The notes under the pieces are model-generated. The model made no database searches. It saw nothing but the letters and a program-made list of their open reading frames with translations, and was not told the origin of the DNA. The translations under genes were made by a program, and so were the position numbers. Source: an uncultured Candidatus Melainabacteria bacterium (GTDB lineage: Bacteria > Cyanobacteriota > Vampirovibrionia > Gastranaerophilales > Gastranaerophilaceae). Taken from it: a stretch of DNA of 49,637 nt. Positions 42,918 to 49,637 of the stretch are shown in pieces. The stretch's first letter is position 1; every line of letters starts with the position of its first letter. Location of the stretch: assembly GCA_934754505.1 (NCBI GenBank), contig CAKVIE010000016.1, positions 1 through 49,637 of the forward strand, in the 5' to 3' direction.

Positions 42918-42947
42918 TTGACACTTTTGCTTTACATAACGTAACAT
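42918..42947 (+). promoter_or_regulatory. Promoter of the HNH-protein gene
   Basis: TTGACA (42918-42923) and TAACAT (42942-42947), spacer 18 bp. A start near 42954 supports the ATG at 43019 rather than 42959. Confidence 0.5.
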
Positions 42948-43018
42948 TTGTTTAAAACATGGCAATTCAAATGTTTCAGCCGTATTACAAAAGAGTGAGT
43001 GTGTTGAAAGGTTACAAT

Positions 43019-44170
43019 ATGATGATTAATTCCGTAAATTCAGTTGAAAACGCAAGAGTTTTTAATAATTTTAAGGCTCAAAAAGCGACAAATCCGATTG
43101 CTGTTACGACACCTCTGCAAGAAAATAAAACAGCAAATGACGGTGGTGCTTTAAAGTCATATTTTTTAGGCGGAATTTCATTTAAAGGTCAAAATTGCAG
43201 CACATCAAATTTTGCAATTAAGCATATAGAAGATGTTCCTTGTTGTTGCTGCGGAGATATTATGCTTCGCAAACAAGACATTCATAAACACGAGAGCAGA
43301 TTGATAGGACCGAAAGGCAATGACCTTGTTCAGGTTATTAATGAAGAAGAAAAATACTTGAGAACTGCAGAGAGAACAGCATGTTTTATGATTGCCGATG
43401 CGGTAAAAAATACCGACATGGATTTTGCCGCAGGCATTCGTGAAACGAATGACAATTTACCGAAATATTTTGACAGATATTGCAAAAAAGTTTTGGGTGA
43501 AACTTATGTTAAAAGTACCGAACTTGCAGGCTATGATGCTCCTGTAAGCAAATTTATACAAAAAACAATTAAAGGTATTGAGCAGGGTGATGATTTCAAC
43601 AGAATAGATTTCACCGAAAAATTGCAATCTATGAAAGGCGGACTTTCGGACGAAGATTACGGCAAAATTGAAGATACGGCAATGAATTTGCCCGAAAACA
43701 GAGCAGCAGTTGCTTGTATTTATAAAAAATATTCCGAAAAACCGGGGGCATTTGCTCATAGAATGTTTTCAACAGCTATGACAACTGCGGAGCATGTTCA
43801 CCCGAAATCTTTGGGCGGACCGAATAATACGGGAAATTATCTCGCAGAGTGTGCAGGCTGTAACAATCCGAGAGGTAATATGTCTTATACCGAGTGGCTC
43901 AAGGTTCACCCCGAATTTCCGAGAAAGGTTCAAGAACATATTGAACACGTTGAAATGCGTATAATTGACGGTGATGTTCCGAAAAATTACGATTGTTACC
44001 CGACCGATATTAAAAAGACTTTGACCAAAGAATCAAACGGCATAATGACTTTGACCGTTTTGTCTGCTGATAAAATCAGAGATTTACGAGAAGCAAAACA
44101 AGCAGGTCAGGAAATAGATATTAAACAAGAAACAGAACAAGCTAAAAAAGAGGAAGAAGAACAAAATTAA
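43019..44170 (+). CDS. HNH-motif protein with 'SFKGQ' leader
   Basis: 383 aa from the ATG at 43019 (AAAGG 8 nt upstream); an earlier ATG at 42959 would lie almost on the expected transcription start. Residues 1-60 are a polar leader ending in 'GGISFKGQNC'. Four consecutive Cys at 75-78 ('CCCCGD') suggest a metal-binding start to the next domain, then about 170 helix-rich residues. Residues about 255-290 carry an HNH core: 'AEHVHPKSLGG' (E258, H259, H261), N273, then C278 and C281 in 'ECAGCNNPRGN'. The C terminus is charged. It could be a nuclease, perhaps a delivered toxin or a phage-defence factor. The two halves together were not recognised as a known family. Confidence 0.75.
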   Translation: MMINSVNSVENARVFNNFKAQKATNPIAVTTPLQENKTANDGGALKSYFLGGISFKGQNCSTSNFAIKHIEDVPCCCCGDIMLRKQDIHKHESRLIGPKGNDLVQVINEEEKYLRTAERTACFMIADAVKNTDMDFAAGIRETNDNLPKYFDRYCKKVLGETYVKSTELAGYDAPVSKFIQKTIKGIEQGDDFNRIDFTEKLQSMKGGLSDEDYGKIEDTAMNLPENRAAVACIYKKYSEKPGAFAHRMFSTAMTTAEHVHPKSLGGPNNTGNYLAECAGCNNPRGNMSYTEWLKVHPEFPRKVQEHIEHVEMRIIDGDVPKNYDCYPTDIKKTLTKESNGIMTLTVLSADKIRDLREAKQAGQEIDIKQETEQAKKEEEEQN

Positions 44171-45822
44171 TTGTTCTTTTCAAGCAAAGTTCTTGCAAAT
44201 TCTAATGAATGCTCATCAGCTCCGCCTGATGCCATGCCCGCAAGTGCAAACACTTTTTCATCATCATTAAGAGCTTTGATATCGATGTTGGTTTCTTTGT
44301 CTTGATTTTTGGTAACGAGAAAATGTTTATCTGCTTTAGCTGCAATTATTGCCTGATGGGTAATCAGGAGAATTTGTCTGTATTTTGCCAAATTTGCGAT
44401 TTCTTCCGATACGCTCAAGGCTGCCTTGCCCGAGATACCTGTATCTATTTCATCAAAAATGACGGTGTCGATGTCATCAGCTTGTGCAAAAATTGTTTTA
44501 ATTGCAAGCATAACTCTTGAAATTTCACCGCCTGAAGCTGTTTTGGCAAGTGGTGCAAGGTCGTTTGAAACATTTGTTGTAATGAAAAATTCAACATCGT
44601 CGCAGCCGTTAGCTGACAAATCCGTTTGTTCAACTCGAATTTCAAAACGAGATTTTGGCAGTTCAAGTTTTTCAAGTTCCTGTTCAACCGGTTTCGATAA
44701 TGATTTTGCTTCTTTTTTTCTGTTTTCTGAAATAAAGTTGGCAAGTTCTGATAACTTTTTATGAACGTTTTTTATTTTCTGTTCGGTTTCTTCTGCCTTT
44801 TGTCCCGAAATTTCAATGTTTTCAAGCTCTTTTGATAATCTTTCGTATGTTGTTAAAATTTCCTCCAAAGAATTACCGTATTTTCGTTTTAATTTGTTGA
44901 AAAGATAGAGCCTTTCCTGTATTTCGTCGAGTCTTTCCGCATTGTTTGAAACATTTTCGGAATAGCTTCTCAAACTTCCTGCAATATCTTTTAGGTTTTC
45001 AACGGCATCTATGAGCTGTTCTTCTGTTTGGGCTAATTCTTCGTCAAGTCTTGATGCTCTTGTTATTTCGGCTTTTATTTTTTGAAGTGCATCAATAATA
45101 TTGCCGTCATCGCCGTTTAATGCCCAATAAACACTATACGTGCTTTCCTTTAAACTCTCTGCGTTTTCGAGGATTTTTAATTCGTTTTTGAGTTCTTCTT
45201 CCTCATTTGTATCAGAGATATTTGCATTTTCAATTTCTTTTATTTGAAAATCAAGAAAATCTATCTGATTTTGGGCTTCTTCGGCTGTTTTTTTGAATTT
45301 TTCCAAATCTTTTGTTAAAGAAAGATATTCTCTATATAGCTTTTTGTACTCCGTAAGCTCTTTTCCGTAGATTTCTTTTGAATAATTATCTAATAACACT
45401 ATATGTGTTTTCGGTTGCAAAAAGGCATAAGTTTCGTGTTGAGAGTGTATGTCGAGAATTAAATTCTTAAATTCTTTTATAAAAGCTAAATTTACGATTG
45501 TACCGTTAATTCTTATGCGAGAAGAATTTGCGGTGATTTCACGAGAAATTACAATCTCGTCGGAATAATCTATTCCGTTGTCTTCAAACATTTGCAACAA
45601 ATCGTGGTTTTGGTTGGAAATAAAGAGTTCTATGACTGCTTTTTCCGCATTGCTTTTTATCACATCAGAAGAAACTTTTGCACCTAAAGCAATATCAATA
45701 GCATTGATAATAATGCTTTTGCCTGCACCTGTTTCACCTGTTATGACGTTTAATCCCGATGAAAAATCAATCGTCAAATCCTCAATCAGTATATAGTTTT
45801 TTATGTGAATTGAATTAATCAT
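44167..45822 (-). CDS. recN: DNA repair protein RecN
   Basis: 551 aa, SMC-like ATPase of double-strand break repair. Walker A 'ITGETGAGKSIIINAI', a central coiled coil of about 250 residues, the ABC signature 'TASGGEISRVMLAIK', Walker B 'TVIFDEIDTGISG', and 'LLITHQ' (RecN often has LxVTHxPQ; here Gln follows His directly). The 3' end overlaps the convergent HNH-protein gene by 4 bp. Confidence 0.96.
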   Translation of the reverse strand: MINSIHIKNYILIEDLTIDFSSGLNVITGETGAGKSIIINAIDIALGAKVSSDVIKSNAEKAVIELFISNQNHDLLQMFEDNGIDYSDEIVISREITANSSRIRINGTIVNLAFIKEFKNLILDIHSQHETYAFLQPKTHIVLLDNYSKEIYGKELTEYKKLYREYLSLTKDLEKFKKTAEEAQNQIDFLDFQIKEIENANISDTNEEEELKNELKILENAESLKESTYSVYWALNGDDGNIIDALQKIKAEITRASRLDEELAQTEEQLIDAVENLKDIAGSLRSYSENVSNNAERLDEIQERLYLFNKLKRKYGNSLEEILTTYERLSKELENIEISGQKAEETEQKIKNVHKKLSELANFISENRKKEAKSLSKPVEQELEKLELPKSRFEIRVEQTDLSANGCDDVEFFITTNVSNDLAPLAKTASGGEISRVMLAIKTIFAQADDIDTVIFDEIDTGISGKAALSVSEEIANLAKYRQILLITHQAIIAAKADKHFLVTKNQDKETNIDIKALNDDEKVFALAGMASGGADEHSLEFARTLLEKNN

Positions 45823-45895
45823 GATTTCGATTTTGAACTGCTTTTACTTAATCATTTTACAACCGTTTTTTGATAAAACAAATTTTTTACAAAAA

Positions 45896-47389
45896 TCAGT
45901 CAATATTTATCGCTTCTGCAACCGCATCAACTGCCTTTAAATCAAGGGCATCAGGAATTATAAAATCTTTTGAGAGTTTGTCTTTCGGAACAACTTCCGC
46001 CAAAGCCTTTGCACAGTTAAACTTCATTTTTTGAGTTACCTGCTTTTTGTGATATTTTAATAAACCTTTGAAAACCCCCGGAAAAGCTAAGCTGTTGTTA
46101 ATTTGGTTCTTAAAATCACTTCTTCCTGTTGCAACAACTTTTGCACCTGCTTTTTCCGCAATGTCGGGCATGATTTCGGGAATCGGGTTTGCTAAAGCGA
46201 AAACGATTGCATTCTCTGCCATATTCTTGATGTCGTTTTCATCAAGCAAATTTGGGGCTGAAACGCCGATAAAAACGTCTGCATTTTTAATAATATCCTT
46301 TAATGTGCCTTTTTCCTTGTTTGGATTGGTAATTTTCGCAAGTTCTGCTTGATTTGTTTTTTGGTAGTTTTTATCTCTGTTCAAAGCTCCGTTTCTATCA
46401 CAAATTATAAGGTTTTTTACTCCTGCTTCAAGCAAAAGCTTTGCAATAGTCGTACCTGCTGCACCTGCTCCTGACATTACCGCTTTGATTTCTGATATAT
46501 TTTTATTTACGACTTTTAAAGCGTTTAATAAACCAGCCGTTACAACGATTGATGTTCCGTGAGCATCGTCGTGAAATACAGGAATGTCAAATATTTCTCG
46601 CATTTTGCTTTCGATTTCAAAACATAATGGAGCTGCAATATCTTCAAGATTTATTGCCGAAAAGGAATTTTTGATAAGCGATGAAACCTTTATAAATTCT
46701 TCAGGCACTTGAGTTTTGATACAAATCGGAACGGCACTTATTCCGCCTAATGACGAAAATAATACGGATTTACCTTCCATAACGGGCATGCCTGCTAAAG
46801 CACCTATATTTCCGAGTCCCAAAACAGCAGAGCCTTCGGTCAAAATTCCGACAGGCTTCACGTGTTGTTCTTTTGTTAATTCGACTTCAACCACGCCGCC
46901 TGCATTTTTGCGTAAAGTTAAGGATTGTTCTCCGAGTGTACCTGTTAATTTGTTTAAATCAAACATAAAGACGTTTTTCGAAACACAAAGGAAAAATTCT
47001 TTTAAGTTTGGAACAGGAGTGGTCAAAACGGGGATTTTAACCTCAAAATCGACATTTGCGACATTTTCTGCTATCAATGATAAATCAACTCCGCCAAAAG
47101 ACGGTTCAAGATTTTCTATTAAAATTTTTATGTCCTTTGAATCTTCTGAATTGACTTCAAAAGGGATAGCATCAATGTTTAAAGATGCTTTTAAAAATTC
47201 TGCTCTTTTTAATGATTTTTCGTATGAGAATGAAAAAACACCAATAGTGTTTTCCCTATTCGTGTAATCGAAAGAGGCATTTTTATCGTCTTTGATTTTT
47301 AAACATGAGGCTGCAACTCCCGGGGTATAAATTACCGCAAGAGAGTGTTTGTCCGTGACTTTTACTTTTGGAACAATCTTCAACCCCAT
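45896..47389 (-). CDS. Malic enzyme with a large internal insertion
   Basis: 497 aa, about 100 longer than the common small bacterial form. It oxidatively decarboxylates malate to pyruvate with NAD(P)+. 'IYTPGVAASC' (catalytic Tyr), 'GSAVLGLGNIGALAGMPVMEGK' in part (catalytic Lys), 'FHDDAHGTS' (metal) and 'GAGAAGTTIAKLL' (cofactor) are present. Between 'NTIGVF' (residue 47-52) and 'GILTEGSAV' (181-189) lies an insertion of about 130 residues. Its first half mirrors the enzyme's own residues 205-272. It starts directly after plsY (0 bp gap) and precedes recN by 73 bp. Confidence 0.9.
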   Translation of the reverse strand: MGLKIVPKVKVTDKHSLAVIYTPGVAASCLKIKDDKNASFDYTNRENTIGVFSFSYEKSLKRAEFLKASLNIDAIPFEVNSEDSKDIKILIENLEPSFGGVDLSLIAENVANVDFEVKIPVLTTPVPNLKEFFLCVSKNVFMFDLNKLTGTLGEQSLTLRKNAGGVVEVELTKEQHVKPVGILTEGSAVLGLGNIGALAGMPVMEGKSVLFSSLGGISAVPICIKTQVPEEFIKVSSLIKNSFSAINLEDIAAPLCFEIESKMREIFDIPVFHDDAHGTSIVVTAGLLNALKVVNKNISEIKAVMSGAGAAGTTIAKLLLEAGVKNLIICDRNGALNRDKNYQKTNQAELAKITNPNKEKGTLKDIIKNADVFIGVSAPNLLDENDIKNMAENAIVFALANPIPEIMPDIAEKAGAKVVATGRSDFKNQINNSLAFPGVFKGLLKYHKKQVTQKMKFNCAKALAEVVPKDKLSKDFIIPDALDLKAVDAVAEAINID

Positions 47390-48004
47390 TTATCTGACCT
47401 TGTTTTCATTACCGTTGATTAATCTTTTGATATTTTCTCTATGTAAATAAATTACATAAATTGCACCTGCTGCCGCATATAAAATGTATGTCGTCGGTTG
47501 TTTGAAAACGAACATTAACAATGGTGAAAGTGCAAGTGCGATAATTGAACCTAATGAAACGTATCTTGAAAAATAAGTGATTATGCCCCAAATAACCGCT
47601 ATGCAAAGTCCGACTTGCCAACAAAGTGCCAAAATCGTTCCAACACCTGATGCAACAGATTTTCCGCCGGTAAAGCCCAAAAATAACGATTTACTGTGCC
47701 CGATTAAGACGAAGGCTGCTGCTAAAACAGCGGTTGTACCTGAATTTGAGTGAAAAAACGGTACGAAATTCATTAATAATACAGGAATTGCACCTTTTAA
47801 AGCATCTAAAAGCATAACTATAAAGAACCATTTTTTGCCCATAACTCGTTTTACGTTAGTTGCTCCTGTTGAGCCGCTTCCGACTTTTCTGATGTCTTGT
47901 CCCGTAAAGGATTTTACGATTATGTATCCTGTCGGAATTGAGCCGATTACATAAGCTGTTATTGCTGCTGCAATAAGTTTTATTATTACTGCTGTTGTTA
48001 TCAT
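47390..48004 (-). CDS. plsY: Glycerol-3-phosphate acyltransferase PlsY
   Basis: 204 aa, five to seven membrane helices. The three family motifs are present: 'GSIPTGYIIVK' with 'DIRKVGSGSTGATNVKR', 'HSKSLFLGFTGGKSVASGVG', and a third in the C-terminal loop. It uses acyl phosphate to acylate glycerol-3-phosphate in phospholipid synthesis. It overlaps der by 4 bp. Confidence 0.96.
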   Translation of the reverse strand: MITTAVIIKLIAAAITAYVIGSIPTGYIIVKSFTGQDIRKVGSGSTGATNVKRVMGKKWFFIVMLLDALKGAIPVLLMNFVPFFHSNSGTTAVLAAAFVLIGHSKSLFLGFTGGKSVASGVGTILALCWQVGLCIAVIWGIITYFSRYVSLGSIIALALSPLLMFVFKQPTTYILYAAAGAIYVIYLHRENIKRLINGNENKVR

Positions 48005-49338
48005 TTTTCTTTTTCCTGCTTTTCTCTAACCATAAGTCTGATAGGTGTTCCGAAAAATCCGAAGGCTTCTCTCAAACGGTTTTCCAGATACCTTTTGTAG
48101 CTGTCTTTCATCAAATCTTCTTTGTTTACGAAGAAAACGAATGACGGCGGTGCTGTTTTGACTTGTGTTGTGTAGTAAATTTTTAAACGTTTGTTTTTTA
48201 CCGTATCAGGCGGTACCATTGCGTATGCATCGGCAATTACTTTGTTTAAAATGCTTGTTGAAACTTTCTTCGTACATTGTGCCCAAACATTTTTTGCTTC
48301 TTTGTAAATGCTGACGAGTCTTTGTTTTGTTACGGCACTGATGAAAATTTTCGGTACATAATTCAAAAACGGAGCATTTTGTTCAATTTCTTTTTCAAAT
48401 TTATTAATTGTCGAAGATTGTTTGTTTTCAATCAAATCCCACTTATTGATTGCAACAATCATACCTTTTCCTGCTTCGACCGCCATTGCGGAGATTTTTT
48501 TATCTTGGTCCGTTAATCCGTCCGTTGCATCAATTACAAGAACGGCTACATCACAATCTCTGATTGCTTTTATGGCTCTTGCAACTGCAAATTTTTCAAC
48601 ACCCCAGTCAACTTTTGCTTTTTTTCTGATTCCTGCTGTGTCAACGAGGATAAATTCTTCTTTTTCCCATTTTACGTGCGAATCGATTGTATCTCTTGTT
48701 GTTCCCGAAACGTCAGAAACGATTACTCTTTCTTTGCCTAAAAGTGCATTTACAATCGAGGATTTACCTGCATTCGGTTTTCCGACAATAGCTATTCTGA
48801 TTGGTCTGTCAACGTTTTCATCTTCTTCTGACGGAGCTTCAAAATCTTTTGTAACTTCGTCCAAAAGGTCGCCGACTCCGCCTGAGCCGTGTAATGCCGA
48901 GATAGGATAGGGTTCTCCGAGTGATAAAGAATAAAATTCTGCCGCAAAAGCAAATCTTTCGGCTGAATCAATTTTATTTACCGCAAGGTAAATCGGTTTA
49001 TCGCTTCTTCTTAAAATATTTGCAATATCTTCATCAATCGGTGTTACACCGTCTTTTCCGTCTGTCATGAAGATTATTTTGTCAGCTTCTTCGCATGCGA
49101 TTTTTGCTTGAGCAAAAATGTTTACGGGAATATCTTCTTCGTCTGACGGAACAATTCCGCCCGTGTCAATTACAGTGAATTTTTTATCAAGCCACTCAAC
49201 GTCAAAATATTTTCTGTCACGAGTAACTCCGGGAGCATCATCAACAATCGAATGTCTTGCTCCGACTAATCTGTTCACAAATGTCGATTTGCCGACATTC
49301 GGACGACCTATTATTGCTACTATGGGTTTTTTAGCCAT
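48001..49338 (-). CDS. der: Ribosome assembly GTPase Der (EngA)
   Basis: 445 aa. Two tandem GTPase domains: 'GRPNVGKSTFVN', 'DTGG', 'NKID' in the first and 'GKPNAGKSSIVN', 'DTAGIRKK', 'NKWD' in the second, then the KH-like C-terminal domain ending in a Lys/Glu-rich tail. It acts in 50S subunit assembly. AAGGA precedes the ATG. First gene of the der-plsY-malic enzyme(-recN) run. Confidence 0.98.
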   Translation of the reverse strand: MAKKPIVAIIGRPNVGKSTFVNRLVGARHSIVDDAPGVTRDRKYFDVEWLDKKFTVIDTGGIVPSDEEDIPVNIFAQAKIACEEADKIIFMTDGKDGVTPIDEDIANILRRSDKPIYLAVNKIDSAERFAFAAEFYSLSLGEPYPISALHGSGGVGDLLDEVTKDFEAPSEEDENVDRPIRIAIVGKPNAGKSSIVNALLGKERVIVSDVSGTTRDTIDSHVKWEKEEFILVDTAGIRKKAKVDWGVEKFAVARAIKAIRDCDVAVLVIDATDGLTDQDKKISAMAVEAGKGMIVAINKWDLIENKQSSTINKFEKEIEQNAPFLNYVPKIFISAVTKQRLVSIYKEAKNVWAQCTKKVSTSILNKVIADAYAMVPPDTVKNKRLKIYYTTQVKTAPPSFVFFVNKEDLMKDSYKRYLENRLREAFGFFGTPIRLMVREKQEKEK

Positions 49339-49367
49339 TGTTTTTTCCTTAAAATTTCTATAAAGAA

Positions 49368-49395
49368 ATTGTATTACAAAAATGTTAATTTGTAA
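49368..49395 (-). promoter_or_regulatory. Putative der operon promoter
   Basis: Minus strand TTACAA (49390-49395) and TACAAT (49368-49373), spacer 16 bp, about 30 bp before der. Confidence 0.4.
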
Positions 49396-49427
49396 TTATT
49401 TTCTCTCTAATAAAAAATTTTTTCGTT

Positions 49428-49637
49428 TGTTATAATATGAAAAATCTTTCTTTTGAAAATTAGTAATAGTAAGTCTTTTGGCTTGTTTTGACGTTTTTAT
49501 CCCGAATGATACTCTAAAATGTTTTAAAAATCACGAAAAAGCCTTGATTTTATAGATTTTATATATGATAATTATTTTAAAAACGGGCTTATAAGTTTAG
49601 TTGCAACCGAAAGTTTACACATGAAAAAGGAGATATA
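49428..49637 (+). promoter_or_regulatory. Promoter and leader of a gene starting beyond the window
   Basis: An extended -10 (TGTTATAAT, 49428-49436) is followed by about 190 nt of non-coding, AT-rich leader. The window ends in AAAGGAGATATA, a strong ribosome site, so a plus-strand start codon should lie within about 10 nt past the end. No known riboswitch was recognised in the leader. Confidence 0.45.

Overview
The window is about 49.6 kb of AT-rich bacterial chromosome, densely coding, with many 1-11 bp gene overlaps and clear Shine-Dalgarno sites. Core genes (recN, der, plsY, tpiA, ilvC, nadA, a full arginine operon), Sec and lipoprotein signals, RfbA and an LpxH/YaeI-like phosphoesterase pair suggest a Gram-negative-type anaerobe. 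The 383-residue HNH protein has an N-terminal leader with an 'SFKGQ'-type motif, and the 17.2 kb gene has an 'MNNIQMNGVNLN' leader. Together with the base composition, these remind me of the non-photosynthetic gut cyanobacteria (Gastranaerophilales/Melainabacteria). That placement is inference, at moderate to low confidence. No tRNA, rRNA, CRISPR array, transposase or phage gene was found.

Layout. 0-8 kb: an accessory block of four paralogous radical SAM proteins. Three form an overlapping operon that runs into a MATE exporter and a membrane-anchored alpha/beta hydrolase; the fourth lies beyond a divergent nadA. 7.6-9 kb: yidD and two secreted proteins, one a Zn-site-less M48 relative. 9-13 kb: a hybrid histidine kinase, a stand-alone receiver and a degenerate GspE/PilB-type ATPase. 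13-18 kb: ilvC, a lipoprotein with a worn-down SGNH-like domain, a small exported protein, two tandem PH-domain membrane proteins and one unknown gene flanked by direct repeats. 18.0-19.1 kb: a gene-free repeat field of REP-like hairpins. 19-24.3 kb: tpiA, rfbA, a DUF6485-like protein, two paralogous metallophosphoesterases and a GT-C-like membrane protein.

24-38.5 kb is one long minus-strand unit: argF-argG-argH-argC-argJ-argB-argD-carA-carB, followed by a U32 (TrhP-like) protein, YqeG, a phosphoesterase and the GT-C-like protein. It holds every step from glutamate and bicarbonate to arginine (ArgJ recycles the acetyl group). It starts from a good sigma70 promoter with a roughly 195 nt structured leader that may be an attenuator. 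38.5-39.7 kb: a REC-HD-GYP c-di-GMP phosphodiesterase.

39.9-42.9 kb is the most striking unit: a DtxR-family metalloregulator, then an opine dehydrogenase and an MFS exporter. Two TGTTAGG-N4-CCTAACA palindromes bracket a consensus promoter in front of the dehydrogenase. This looks like a metal-regulated opine (possibly metallophore) make-and-export module without the usual nicotianamine-synthase-like partner. 43-49.6 kb: an HNH-motif protein, recN, an enlarged malic enzyme with an apparent internal duplication, plsY, der, and the leader of a plus-strand gene that begins just past the window end.
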